A model generated the notes under the pieces. The model had not been told where the DNA came from. It was given only the letters and a program-made list of their open reading frames with translations, and ran no database searches. 64,000 bases of DNA from Polaromonas sp. 39-63-25 (GTDB taxonomy: Bacteria > Pseudomonadota > Gammaproteobacteria > Burkholderiales > Burkholderiaceae_C): contig NZ_NCJH01000011.1 in NCBI RefSeq assembly GCF_002278925.1, positions 62,001-126,000 of the forward strand, read 5' to 3'. Positions within the stretch are counted from its first letter, which is position 1, and the number at the start of each line of letters is the position of its first letter. A program made the translations under genes and the position numbers. Positions 50,863 through 60,051 of this stretch are shown here, one piece after another.

Positions 50863-51321
50863 ATGAAAACGCTCCGCCTCCTGTCCGCGCTGGCCTGCGC
50901 GGCCGCTATCGCGTCCACGGGTTGGGCGCAGACGCTGGGGGCCAACCAGGCACTGGCCTTTGGCAGCTTTGCTCCCGGCGCCAGCAGTGGAACGGTGACC
51001 ATCAGCGCCGCCGGTGCCCGCAGTTCAGGGGGCGGCGTTTTTCTGGTGCCTTCCGGTGCCGGATCCGCTGCGTCGTACACCGTGAGCGGTACCAGCAGTG
51101 CGACCTACGCCATTACCTTGCCATCGAACGGTGTGGTGGTGTTGACGAGTGGCCCGAATTCCATGGCCGTCAACACCTTCACGAGCAATCCGGGGGGAAC
51201 CGGCCTGATTGGTGGCGGTGGAACTCAGACATTGACCGTCGGGGCCACGCTCACCGTTGGAAGCAACCAGGCCACCGGCAGCTACAGCGGCAGTTTCGAC
51301 GTCATGGTTGAGTACAACTGA
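50863..51321 (+). CDS. DUF4402 domain protein, second subunit
   Basis: A 152-residue secreted protein with signal peptide MKTLRLLSALACAAAIASTG and a DUF4402 domain: QALAFGSFAPGASSGTVTIS, ATYAITLPSNGVVVLTSG and a C-terminal strand ending FDVMVEYN. It is shorter than the first subunit by about 30 residues and shares its motif order. An ATG at 50854, three codons upstream, is equally possible as start. It lies 150 bp after the first subunit gene. Confidence 0.87.
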   Translation: MKTLRLLSALACAAAIASTGWAQTLGANQALAFGSFAPGASSGTVTISAAGARSSGGGVFLVPSGAGSAASYTVSGTSSATYAITLPSNGVVVLTSGPNSMAVNTFTSNPGGTGLIGGGGTQTLTVGATLTVGSNQATGSYSGSFDVMVEYN

Positions 51322-51357
51322 CAAGCCACGCTTCATGAAAAAACGAGGAACCCCGGC

Positions 51358-52272
51358 ATGACACCCTCCACTTTTATTGCCCGTTCAGTGCCAGCAGGTG
51401 CCGCAGGGGTGTTGGTGCTGCGGATCCGCTTCACCCTGCGATGCCTTGGCTGGCTCGCGGGGGTGTGCTTCATTTTCCTGACTGCGCCGCCTGCATCGGC
51501 AGACCTGATGCTGTTTCCCACACGTGTCGTGTTTGAAAAAAACCAGCGGGCGGCCCAGTTGGAGTTGATCAACAATGGACAGGAGAGCACCACGTACCGT
51601 GTCCATCTGGTGAATCGGCGCATGAACGAAACCGGTGAGTTCACCGCGGCAGAACCTGCTTTGCCCGGTGAGCAGTTTGCCGATGCCTTGTTGCGTTATT
51701 CGCCGCGGCAGGTGGTGCTGGCCCCTGGTCGCGGCCAGACCATCCGCATCCTGTTGCGCAAACCGGCAGACCTGCCGGTGGGTGAATACCGCTCACATCT
51801 GCAGTTTGATCTGGTTCCCGAGGCCACCGGCGCCAGCAGCATTGACGCCCAGGCGACCAAGCCGGGGCCGGGCGAAGTCGGTGTCCAGCTGAGGGCGCTC
51901 GTGGGCGTATCGATTCCTGTGATCGTGCGGCACGGTGAAACGTCGGCCATCGTCTCGCTGTCCGGGCTGGAACTGCCCAGGCCCGTGGCTGGCCAGCCTG
52001 CGATGCTGGCCGTGGTGTTGCAGCGCAGCGGCAACCGTTCTGTGTATGGGGATCTGATTGCAACGTTCACTCCACAGGGCGGCGTGCCGCAGGAAGTCGG
52101 AAAAGCCGGTGGCGTGGCCGTTTACACGCCCAATGCCTTGCGCCGCGTCAGGCTGGCGCTACAGCCGCCAGCCGGAGTGGTGCTCGCACGCGGCACCTTG
52201 CGTGTGAGCTATCGGGAGCGTCCTGACGCGGGTGGCAAGTTGCTGGCGGAAGCCGCCATCGAATTGCCCTGA
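51358..52272 (+). CDS. PapD-like periplasmic chaperone
   Basis: A 304-residue protein. After a long N-terminal region with a hydrophobic signal segment (residues about 25-48) comes a two-domain immunoglobulin-like chaperone: LMLFPTRVVFEKNQRAAQLE, LINNGQESTTYRVHL, the G-strand-like APGRGQTIRILLRKP and LPVGEYRSHLQF, then a second domain. Such chaperones hold pilus subunits by donor-strand complementation. It lies 36 bp after the second subunit and 89 bp before the usher-like gene. Confidence 0.9.
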   Translation: MTPSTFIARSVPAGAAGVLVLRIRFTLRCLGWLAGVCFIFLTAPPASADLMLFPTRVVFEKNQRAAQLELINNGQESTTYRVHLVNRRMNETGEFTAAEPALPGEQFADALLRYSPRQVVLAPGRGQTIRILLRKPADLPVGEYRSHLQFDLVPEATGASSIDAQATKPGPGEVGVQLRALVGVSIPVIVRHGETSAIVSLSGLELPRPVAGQPAMLAVVLQRSGNRSVYGDLIATFTPQGGVPQEVGKAGGVAVYTPNALRRVRLALQPPAGVVLARGTLRVSYRERPDAGGKLLAEAAIELP

Positions 52273-52361
52273 CCGGGACAGCGGTTGCGCCCACCCATGA
52301 CGCAGCAGCTTTCATCATGAGGGGCCACGCTTTATTTCGACGCCTTGCCGGCGGGGTTTCG

Positions 52362-55300
52362 ATGCGTAGCTGCAGGATCCGGCTGCTTCTCCCGGTGGCG
52401 CTGGTGCTGGCGCCGGGCATGGCGTTCGCCAGCATCTTGGTCAGCGCAGCATCAGTGGAAAGGGGTGATGCCCGGACGCGCATCGTGCTTGAGTCCCGGA
52501 CGGAGCTGCGCTTCAGTCTGTATATCCTGCGCCATCCCGGGCGGGTGGTGCTGGAGCTCGAAGAGGTGGCGCTCAATGCGGCGCTGACCGGACTGACGGG
52601 CCAGATCGCTGCCGATCACCCCTACATGCAACCTATCCAGGTCAGGTCATCCCCTTCCGGTACCGGACCGGTTCTGCTGGAATTGGGACTCAAGGCAGAG
52701 GCCGAACCCAACATTTTTTCGCTCAAGCCCGAAGCGGGCAGGGGTTACAGGCTGGTGCTGGACATCGCACCATCCGTGGCACCTGCACCTGCACCTGCGG
52801 CGCCTCCGGCAGCGCCCCCGGCCCGCCAGCAGCCGGTGCTGGCGGCCGCAACGGCGCCCCCAGCGCCTCCAGCGGCAATTCCCGGGCCCCTGCGCCGCGC
52901 CGATGAGTTGAACCTGGTATTGCTCGAGGTGCAACTCGATGAACATGTGCTGACCGATGCCATCACGACCTACCAGGCTGGCCGCGAGACATTTTTGCCC
53001 CTGGGCGAACTGGCCAGGCTGCTGACGCTGGCGATCCGGACGCAGGCCGAACAGGGCACGGCCGACGGTTATGTGCTGAGCGAGGCTCGGGGTTTCAGCC
53101 TGGATACGGCCCAGGGCAGGATCACGCTGGCCGACCAGACCCAGCTGTTTGACCGGACGCTGGTCCGTCAGCAGGGCGACGACATCTACGTCGCGGCTTC
53201 GCTGCTTTCCCGGTGGTTGCCGCTTGATTTCGAGGTGGACCTGTCCAGCCTGACACTGCGGGTCAAGCCCAGGGAACGCCTTCCCTTGCAGGAGCGCCTG
53301 GAGCGTGAGCGCCGCGCAGGCAAGCTGGGCGCCCGCGCCGGTTACGAAGACCCGGGCTACCCACGCGTGGACATGCCTTACCGCGTGCTGGGCGTGCCTT
53401 TTATCGACCAGACCTTCGGGATGGGCCTGCGTACCGGCAATGGCAGCCGGCAGACCAGCGCCAGCTACACCGCCTACCTGACGGGCGACCTGCTCGGCCT
53501 GGAATCGGCATTTTTTGTCAGCAGCACCCGCCAGGATCCGTCGCCGGACGTGCGTTTCACACTGGCACGCCACGATCCGGATGCGGGCCTGCTTGGCCCC
53601 ATGCGCGCCCGGTCGGTGATGTTCGGCAGCGGTGTTTCCGCCCCGAGTGTGACCCACATCGCCGGCCGCAGTGCAACCGGCAAGGGTTATGGGCTGACGC
53701 TCAGCAACCGACCGATCACCCAGCCGACAAGTTTTGATCGCCATACGCTGCAGGGTGATTTGCCGCCCGGTTGGGATGTGGAGCTGTATTTCAACGAGGC
53801 GCTGGTCGGTTTTCAGAGCTCGCGTGCGGACGGCCGCTACAGCTTTGACGACCAGCCCCTGGCCTATGGTCTCAATGAATTTCGCCTGGTGTTTCACGGA
53901 CCGCTCGGCCAGCAACGGGTGGAGCGCCAGAGTTTTTTGCTCGAGCAATCCAGCACGCCGCCCGGTGCGTTTTATTACAGCCTCGCCCAGCACCAGGACA
54001 GCGCCGGCCAGTCGCGTTCGGTCGCCCAGTTTGAGTGGGGCCTGAACAAGTACCTGACCGGGACCGCTGGTTTTGTGCGCTTGCCCTCATCGGTGACGGC
54101 CGGCCCAACCACCGGCATCAACACTGCGGATGGACAGCTGTACAGCAACCTGGGGCTGCGTGGTTTCTGGAAATCCGCCATTCTCAGCAATGATTTTTTC
54201 CGCTCGCCCAATGGCGGCTGGCTCAATGAGTCAGGCCTGAAGACCCGTGTCGGGCCTGTCTCACTGAGTTACAGCCACCTGCGGCTCAAGGACTTCTACA
54301 GCGAGCTGTTTTTACCCACTACCGATCCCTTGCGCACACGCGACAAGTTGCGGCTGGACGGGGCCATTCCGGCAGGCTGGTTGCCGCGCTTGCCGGTGAC
54401 CGTGGAAGTCCAGCGCGAGCAGTTTCAATCCGGTCTCCGCAACGTGGCCCTGACCGGCCGCGTCGCCGCCTATGTCAAGGGCACCTCGGTGGCCAATCAG
54501 TTGACCTGGCAGAACTCGGGTGGTACGACCACGGCCAGCGGTGCCCTGCAACTGAGCTATCGCGTCGGGGTCACCGGTCTGAGTGGCCAGTTGGGCTACC
54601 TGCTCAAACCCGAGGCAAAACTCGATACCGTTGTGCTTTCGGGCGACAGGCGGCTGGGCGAAGGCTACCTGCTCAATCTCGGCGTGGTGCGCTCCATCAG
54701 CAGCCGGGAGACACTGTACACGGCAGGCCTGAACAAAAGCCTGGGCAGTTACGGGCTGGGACTGAGCACCAGCTATTCCAGCACGGGGGTGTTGACCTTG
54801 GGCGTGCAACTCTTTATTGCCATGGGCAGGGAACCACGCCAGGGACAGTGGCGTTTTGACGCGCTGCCCAAAGCCGACAGCGGTGCAGCATCGGCGCGTG
54901 TTTTTGTGGACAGCAATGCCAACGGAGCCATGGACGCTGGCGAAGAAGCGGTTGAAAACGCCGCGATCACCGTCAACGGCAGCCGGGCGCCGGTGCGGAC
55001 CGATGCCGCGGGGATTGCCTGGCTGGACCGTTTGCCGACGCGGCAACATGTGGACCTGGCGGTCGACACGCAGACACTGGAGGATCCCTACTGGGCGCCG
55101 CAGCGCAAGGGGGTGCGTGTGGTGCCACGCCCCGGGCATGTGGCGGAAATTGATTTCCCCATCATTTTGACCAGCGAAATAGATGGCACGGTGTACCTGG
55201 TCGAGAACAATACACGGCGCGGCATCGGCGATGTTGTGATCGAATTGCTTGACAGCCACCGGCGCGTGGTGAATACAATCAAAACCAGTTCAGACGGTTA

Positions 55301-55511
55301 TTACATTGTTCCGGCCATCCCCCAGGGCCGCTACCATGTGCAGGTCTCTCTGGAGCAACTGAGGCGGTTCGGTCTGGTCGATCCGGGTGTGCGTGAGATC
55401 AACATCCTGCCCGACGGAAAATTCATCAACGGCGTGGATTTTCTGCTGCGAAAAATGCCGGCCGGAGCGGAGTCCGGTCTTCCCCGCGAGGAGCACCATG
55501 AAAAAAAATGA
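52362..55511 (+). CDS. Usher-like outer-membrane protein with N-terminal AMIN domain
   Basis: A 1049-residue protein. After a signal peptide (residues 1-23) comes an AMIN-type domain (24-136: RIVLESRTELRFSLYIL, VVLELEEVALN, GYRLVLDI), as in PilQ and AmiC, where it targets peptidoglycan or the septum. An Ala/Pro linker (137-180) and a region with FLPLGELARLL and DDIYVAASLLSRWLPLDF (183-340) lead into an usher-like beta-barrel (about 350-830) with GDLPPGWDVELYFNEALVGF and GLNEFRLVFHGPLGQQ. Two carboxypeptidase/SdrB-like beta-domains (843-925: VFVDSNANGAMDAGEE; 936-995: DGYYIVPAIPQGRYHV) end it. An in-frame ATG at 52317 is an alternative start. Confidence 0.85.
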   Translation: MRSCRIRLLLPVALVLAPGMAFASILVSAASVERGDARTRIVLESRTELRFSLYILRHPGRVVLELEEVALNAALTGLTGQIAADHPYMQPIQVRSSPSGTGPVLLELGLKAEAEPNIFSLKPEAGRGYRLVLDIAPSVAPAPAPAAPPAAPPARQQPVLAAATAPPAPPAAIPGPLRRADELNLVLLEVQLDEHVLTDAITTYQAGRETFLPLGELARLLTLAIRTQAEQGTADGYVLSEARGFSLDTAQGRITLADQTQLFDRTLVRQQGDDIYVAASLLSRWLPLDFEVDLSSLTLRVKPRERLPLQERLERERRAGKLGARAGYEDPGYPRVDMPYRVLGVPFIDQTFGMGLRTGNGSRQTSASYTAYLTGDLLGLESAFFVSSTRQDPSPDVRFTLARHDPDAGLLGPMRARSVMFGSGVSAPSVTHIAGRSATGKGYGLTLSNRPITQPTSFDRHTLQGDLPPGWDVELYFNEALVGFQSSRADGRYSFDDQPLAYGLNEFRLVFHGPLGQQRVERQSFLLEQSSTPPGAFYYSLAQHQDSAGQSRSVAQFEWGLNKYLTGTAGFVRLPSSVTAGPTTGINTADGQLYSNLGLRGFWKSAILSNDFFRSPNGGWLNESGLKTRVGPVSLSYSHLRLKDFYSELFLPTTDPLRTRDKLRLDGAIPAGWLPRLPVTVEVQREQFQSGLRNVALTGRVAAYVKGTSVANQLTWQNSGGTTTASGALQLSYRVGVTGLSGQLGYLLKPEAKLDTVVLSGDRRLGEGYLLNLGVVRSISSRETLYTAGLNKSLGSYGLGLSTSYSSTGVLTLGVQLFIAMGREPRQGQWRFDALPKADSGAASARVFVDSNANGAMDAGEEAVENAAITVNGSRAPVRTDAAGIAWLDRLPTRQHVDLAVDTQTLEDPYWAPQRKGVRVVPRPGHVAEIDFPIILTSEIDGTVYLVENNTRRGIGDVVIELLDSHRRVVNTIKTSSDGYYIVPAIPQGRYHVQVSLEQLRRFGLVDPGVREINILPDGKFINGVDFLLRKMPAGAESGLPREEHHEKK

Positions 55512-56061
55512 TTGGCGGCCAAAAAAACCTCAGCCGGGTATTGCCTGCGTGTTCATGATCGGTGGGTTGATCCTGATGACCGGCAGCAGCCATGCGGTGA
55601 CGGCGGCAGGCATCGCCAGCGCAACGGTGGTCGGCTCGGTGGCGGTCATTGTCACGGTGCCCGCGCCTGCACCTGTAGCGACACCCGTAGTAACACCCGC
55701 CCCAGCGCCTGCGGTGGTTGAAACGCCCCTGGCCTTGCCGGGGACGGTCTTCACGGTCGAAAGTTTCACAAGCAGCCTGTCCACCAGTGGCCCCTTGCTG
55801 CGTGTCGGGGGGGCGCCTCCCGCCGGCGCCGGTGGAAGCGGCGCTCAGGGAGGCGGGGCGGCGGAAGGTGGAGCCGCAGCACAGGGCGCCACGGCTGCAC
55901 AGGGCAGCTCGGGCGCAGGTGCCGCGCCGCCAGCGGCCGGTACCGGGGCCGTCAATGTGACGCGCAAGGCCGATGGCTCCCTGGCCGTCAGCGGTGGTTC
56001 AGGGTTGACCTTTGCCGTGTCGCAACCGGTCAACGGCGCGGTCAACATCGAGTACAACTGA
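55498..56061 (+). CDS. Third secreted protein of the pilus-like cluster, shortened DUF4402-like
   Basis: A 187-residue secreted protein starting MKKNDWRPKK with a hydrophobic signal (residues about 17-33). SATVVGSVAVIVTVP aligns with the start of the DUF4402 domain of the first subunit. A Pro/Val/Ala-rich insert, FTVESFTSSLSTSGPLLRV and a Gly/Ala/Gln-rich stretch follow, then LTFAVSQPVNGAVNIEYN, which matches the middle of the DUF4402 domain but ends there with EYN. GAGGAG is 5 bases before the ATG, which overlaps the usher gene by 14 bp. It may be a tip, adaptor or terminator subunit. Confidence 0.8.
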   Translation: MKKNDWRPKKPQPGIACVFMIGGLILMTGSSHAVTAAGIASATVVGSVAVIVTVPAPAPVATPVVTPAPAPAVVETPLALPGTVFTVESFTSSLSTSGPLLRVGGAPPAGAGGSGAQGGGAAEGGAAAQGATAAQGSSGAGAAPPAAGTGAVNVTRKADGSLAVSGGSGLTFAVSQPVNGAVNIEYN

Positions 56062-56080
56062 CTCGGCTGCAGCTGCGCGT

Positions 56081-56785
56081 CTAGCGTTTCTGGTATTGCG
56101 TCTTGCCAAACAGCACTTCGCGTGCCTTGTCGTCGGTGATGGGGCGGCGCAGATCGGCAAGCACCTTGACGCCGCGCTGCACGGCAGGCCGGGCCGCGAT
56201 GACGTCAAACCATTTCTTCAGGTGCGGGTAGTCGGCCCAGTCGATGCCGTGGTTTTCCCAGTTGCGCAGCCACGGAAAGATGGCGATGTCGGCAATCGTG
56301 TACTGGTTGCAGGCGATGAACTTGCTGCCCGCCAGCTGCTGGTTCATCACACCGTAAAGCCGTCGGGTCTCGTTGGTGTAGCGGTTGATCGCGTAATCGA
56401 TTTTCTCGGGCGCGTACTGGCGGAAGTGGTGGGTCTGTCCGATCATGGGGCCGACGCCGCCCATCTGGAACATCAGCCATTGCAGCACCTGGAACTTCAA
56501 CCGGTCACTTTTCGGCAGGAATCTGCCGGTTTTGGCCGCCAGGTACAGCAGGATGGCACCGGATTCGAACAGTGCCATGGGTTTGCCGTCTGGCCCCTCG
56601 GGGTCCACCAGCGCGGGAATCTTGTTGTTCGGGCTGATGGCCAGAAACTCGGGCTGGAACTGGTCGCCGGTGCCGATGTTGACCGGAATCGCTTCCCAGT
56701 CGCGACCGAGGCGGAAGCCGCACTCTTCCAGCATGATGTGGACCTTGTGGCCGTTGGGCGTGGGCCAGGAATAGACTTTGAGCAT
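56081..56785 (-). CDS. Glutathione S-transferase (YfcG/YghU-like)
   Basis: A 234-residue two-domain GST. The thioredoxin-like N-terminal domain (residues 1-85) has YSWPTPNGHKVHIMLEE and the glutathione-binding SPNNKIPALVDP and FESGAILLYLA motifs; the all-helical C-terminal domain has YTIADIAIFPWLRNW. The SPNNKIP motif and TPNG start are typical of the YfcG/YghU (Nu) class, which has disulfide-bond oxidoreductase activity. AAGG precedes the ATG. It converges on the pilus-like cluster with a 19-bp gap. Confidence 0.93.
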   Translation of the reverse strand: MLKVYSWPTPNGHKVHIMLEECGFRLGRDWEAIPVNIGTGDQFQPEFLAISPNNKIPALVDPEGPDGKPMALFESGAILLYLAAKTGRFLPKSDRLKFQVLQWLMFQMGGVGPMIGQTHHFRQYAPEKIDYAINRYTNETRRLYGVMNQQLAGSKFIACNQYTIADIAIFPWLRNWENHGIDWADYPHLKKWFDVIAARPAVQRGVKVLADLRRPITDDKAREVLFGKTQYQKR

Positions 56786-56883
56786 GAACGCAACCTTTGG
56801 AACTATGATGGCAAAGTGCTTGTCCGCGCCCCTTGCGGGCAGGCAGACAAGTTCTCAAGCACTTTAAGAGAAAAGCCGGAATC

Positions 56884-57567
56884 ATGTTTGAGCGCCTGAA
56901 AAAGGTCTTTGTGCGAGGCGAGACTCAGCCGCTGCAAGCGGCAAGGCCCGACGCGGTGTCGGAGTGGGCCAGCACGCATGGCTTCAGTTACTCCAGCCAG
57001 GGCAAGGGCGCCGGTTGTGTGCTGACCGGCAAGGTGAAAGGCAAGCCCTGGAAGCTGGAGAGCGGGGCGGCATCACGCGACTACATCGTCGGCGAGGAAC
57101 TCCGAGCCCGTGCAGCGCTGGACATCAACGAAGATGCGGCGGTGCTCATCATGAACCGGCCGCTCAAGGAGTCGCTGGAAAAACGCGCCTACGCGATTTA
57201 CACCGACACGCTGCAGACCACGGCCGACCCCAGCCTGCCCGAGGAGATGCGCTGGCTCGCGATGTATGACGAAGTTGGCTGGAGCAGCGTGGTGCCAGAA
57301 TTCTGGGAACGTTACACCGTGCTGGCGGACCAGCGCGAACATGCCCTGGCATGGCTGGACGGCAGCCTGGCCGAACTGCTGCTCCACTGGCCCGAGCCGG
57401 GCCCGGATGCGCAGACCCCCTTCATCCTGATGCTGCTCCGCGGCAAAGCCTACCTGCGCATGCAGTACAGCCCATTCAGCATCGCCACGCTGCAACATGC
57501 AGCCATCGTGTACACCAGCGCCTGTGAATCGGCGCTGGCCGGCCTGTCGACGGACATTCCCCTTTGA
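56884..57567 (+). CDS. Protein of unknown function
   Basis: A 227-residue soluble protein that I cannot assign. It starts MFERLKKVFVRGETQPLQAA, has no signal peptide or membrane helix, and carries a Trp-rich central part (MRWLAMYDEVGWSSVVPEFW). The C-terminal third is helical. GGA lies 5 bases before the ATG. It is divergent from the GST gene across 98 bp. Confidence 0.75.
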   Translation: MFERLKKVFVRGETQPLQAARPDAVSEWASTHGFSYSSQGKGAGCVLTGKVKGKPWKLESGAASRDYIVGEELRARAALDINEDAAVLIMNRPLKESLEKRAYAIYTDTLQTTADPSLPEEMRWLAMYDEVGWSSVVPEFWERYTVLADQREHALAWLDGSLAELLLHWPEPGPDAQTPFILMLLRGKAYLRMQYSPFSIATLQHAAIVYTSACESALAGLSTDIPL

Positions 57568-57570
57568 TTC

Positions 57571-57630
57571 AAGCCAGAAATGGCCTGAGCCCAATAACCG
57601 CGGACGCGAGCAGCTATATTTTTTATAGCT
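57571..57630 (-). repeat. Interspersed repeat, family 1
   Basis: Reverse copy: GGCCTGAGCCCAATAACCGC, GGACGCGAGCAGCTATATTT and TTTATAGCT. It lies between convergent genes, and its AT-rich hairpin may act in transcription termination. Confidence 0.75.
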
Positions 57631-57652
57631 GATCAGCGCCGGGTTTTTCCTG

Positions 57653-58912
57653 TCAGCTGCCGCGGGTGATCGGCATCTCGACCTCGCCGGGCATGGCCAG
57701 GTGTTTGGCCAGTTCCAGCTTGGCTAGCGAAGCGCGGTGCACTTCATCAGGGCCGTCGGCCAGACGCAGCGTGCGCTGGTGGGCGTAGGCATAGGCCAGC
57801 GGGAAGTCATCGGACACGCCGCCACCGCCATGCGCCTGGATGGCCCAGTCAATGATCTGGCAAGCCATGTTGGGCGCGACCACCTTGATCATGGCGATTT
57901 CGGCCTTGGCGACCTTGTTGCCGACCGTGTCCATCATGTAGGCGGCTTTCAGTGTCAGCAGGCGGGCCTGGTCGATCATGCAGCGTGCGTCGGCGATGCG
58001 CTCGTGCCAGACCGACTGGCGTGCCACCGGCTTGCCGAAAGCGATGCGGGTGTTCAGGCGCTTGCACATCAGTTCAAGTGCGCGTTCGGCAATGCCGATG
58101 CTGCGCATGCAGTGGTGAATGCGTCCGGGGCCAAGGCGGCCTTGCGCAATTTCAAAACCGCGGCCTTCGCCGAGCAGCAGGTTGCCCACCGGCACGCGCA
58201 CATTGGTCAGCCGCACTTCCATGTGGCCGTGCGGTGCGTCGTCGTAGCCGAACACGCTCAGGGGGCGGATCACGGTGATGCCGGGCGCATTGGCCGGCAC
58301 CAGGATCATGGACTGCTGCTCATGGCGGCCCGCGTCGGGGTTGGTTTTGCCCATGACGATGTAAATTGCGCAGCGTGGGTCACCGGCACCCGACGACCAC
58401 CATTTCAGGCCGTTGATCACATAGTCGTCACCGTCGCGGACGATGCTGCACTGGATGTTGGTGGCGTCGGACGAAGCCACTTCGGGCTCGGTCATCAGGA
58501 AGGCCGAACGGATCTCGCCCTTGAGCAGGGGTTCCAGCCAGCGGTCCTTGTTGGCTTCCGAGCCATAGCGGGCGATCGTTTCCATGTTGCCGGTGTCGGG
58601 CGCCGAGCAGTTGAAGATTTCGGGCGCAAAAGGCACGCGGCCCATGATTTCGCACAGCGGCGCGTATTCGAGGTTGGACAGGCCCTCGGGTGCCCGCGGC
58701 GAGTGCGGCAGGAACAGGTTCCACAAGCCCGCCGCGCGGGCCTTGGGTTTGAGTTCCTCGATGATGGTTGTCGGAATCCACGGGTTGCCCTTGGCGCGGT
58801 TCTCTGCAATCTCGCGGAAGAAACGCGCCTCATTCGGGTAAACATGCTGGTCCATGAAGGCCAGCAGGCGGGCCTGCATGTCCTGGACCTTGGGGGTGAA
58901 GTTGAATTCCAT
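57653..58912 (-). CDS. Acyl-CoA dehydrogenase (ACAD11-like)
   Basis: A 419-residue FAD enzyme that oxidises an acyl-CoA to the 2-enoyl-CoA. The signatures [16 protein letters not shown] and [20 protein letters not shown] with [11 protein letters not shown] are clear. The catalytic Glu typical of short-chain enzymes is not obvious, as in the ACAD10/11 branch. AGGAGA is 8 bases before the ATG at 58912. It follows the APH-like kinase gene by 28 bp; this pairing (kinase-like plus dehydrogenase) also occurs fused in ACAD10/11 and is linked there to 4-hydroxyacyl-CoA metabolism. Confidence 0.93.
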   Translation of the reverse strand: MEFNFTPKVQDMQARLLAFMDQHVYPNEARFFREIAENRAKGNPWIPTTIIEELKPKARAAGLWNLFLPHSPRAPEGLSNLEYAPLCEIMGRVPFAPEIFNCSAPDTGNMETIARYGSEANKDRWLEPLLKGEIRSAFLMTEPEVASSDATNIQCSIVRDGDDYVINGLKWWSSGAGDPRCAIYIVMGKTNPDAGRHEQQSMILVPANAPGITVIRPLSVFGYDDAPHGHMEVRLTNVRVPVGNLLLGEGRGFEIAQGRLGPGRIHHCMRSIGIAERALELMCKRLNTRIAFGKPVARQSVWHERIADARCMIDQARLLTLKAAYMMDTVGNKVAKAEIAMIKVVAPNMACQIIDWAIQAHGGGGVSDDFPLAYAYAHQRTLRLADGPDEVHRASLAKLELAKHLAMPGEVEMPITRGS

Positions 58913-58940
58913 GTAGCTATCTCCTGGGTAAAGGTTTCTT

Positions 58941-60047
58941 TTAGCCGGGCTTGTGGCCCGACTGGCTTTTTTGCGCAAAGTCCCAGGCCATGCGCGCCAG
59001 CGCGGGCGCGCCTTTGGCAGAGGCGACGGCCTGTGCGCTGGCCGCGGTGCCGGCTTCGACGCGCTTGGCGATGCCCTGCAAAATGGCCGCGAGCCGGAAC
59101 AGGTTGTAGGCGAGGTAAAAATTCCAGTCGGCCTTGATCAGTTCCGGGCTGGCAAAGCCAGTGCGTTCGCAATACAGGCGGATGTACTCAGCCTCGGTCG
59201 GGATGCCGAGGCTGGCCACGTCCAGGCCGCCGATGCCGCGGAAAGCACCGGGCGGAATGTGCCAGGCCATGCAGTGATAGCTGAAGTCGGCCAGCGGATG
59301 GCCCAAGGTCGAGAGTTCCCAGTCCAGCACGGCCAGCACACGAGGCTCGGTCGGGTGAAACATCAGGTTGTCGAGCCGGAAGTCGCCATGCACGATGGAA
59401 ACCATGGATTCATCGCGGGCGCTGGCCGGAATGTTCTCGGGCAGCCATTTCATCAGCGCGTCCATCTCGGGGATGGGCTCGGTGATGGAGGCGGTGTACT
59501 GCTTGCTCCAGCGACCGATCTGGCGCTCGAAATAATTGCCGGGCTTGCCGTAGTCGGCCAGCCCGCGCTCGGCGAACTTCACCTTGTGCAGCGCGGCAAT
59601 GACGCGGTTCATCTCCCGGTAAATATCGCCGCGCTGGGCATTCGTCATGCCCGGCAAGGCCTGGTCCCACAGGACACGGCCCTCGACAAACTCCATCACG
59701 TAGAAGGCGCGGCCTATCACGGCCTCGTCTTCACACAGGCAGTACATTTTGGCGACCGGCACGTCGGTGCCCTGCAGGCCGGTCATGACCTTGAACTCGC
59801 GCTCGACCGCATGGGCCGATGGCAGCAGTTTGGCGACCGGCCCCGGCTTGGCGCGCATCACGTACGAGCGCTGGGGCGTGATCAGCTTGTAGGTCGGGTT
59901 GGACTGGCCGCCCTTGAAAATTTCGGCGCTCAGCGGACCCTGGAAACCCGGCAGATGCTTCTCGAGGTAGGCACTCAGCGCTTCCATGTCGAAAGCGTGC
60001 TGGCCCGACACCGCGCGTGTGCCCAGGAAGTGGTCAAAGTTGCTCAT
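58941..60047 (-). CDS. Phosphotransferase (APH/ACAD10 kinase-like) family protein
   Basis: A 368-residue protein with the aminoglycoside phosphotransferase-like kinase fold: SNPTYKL in the N-lobe, [17 protein letters not shown] as the catalytic loop (Asp as base) and [19 protein letters not shown] as the metal-binding loop. In the ACAD10/11 context such kinases phosphorylate 4-hydroxyacyl-CoAs, and the acyl-CoA dehydrogenase gene next to it fits that model. It starts 4 bp after the Crp-type gene. Confidence 0.93.
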   Translation of the reverse strand: MSNFDHFLGTRAVSGQHAFDMEALSAYLEKHLPGFQGPLSAEIFKGGQSNPTYKLITPQRSYVMRAKPGPVAKLLPSAHAVEREFKVMTGLQGTDVPVAKMYCLCEDEAVIGRAFYVMEFVEGRVLWDQALPGMTNAQRGDIYREMNRVIAALHKVKFAERGLADYGKPGNYFERQIGRWSKQYTASITEPIPEMDALMKWLPENIPASARDESMVSIVHGDFRLDNLMFHPTEPRVLAVLDWELSTLGHPLADFSYHCMAWHIPPGAFRGIGGLDVASLGIPTEAEYIRLYCERTGFASPELIKADWNFYLAYNLFRLAAILQGIAKRVEAGTAASAQAVASAKGAPALARMAWDFAQKSQSGHKPG

Positions 60048-60051
60048 CGCT

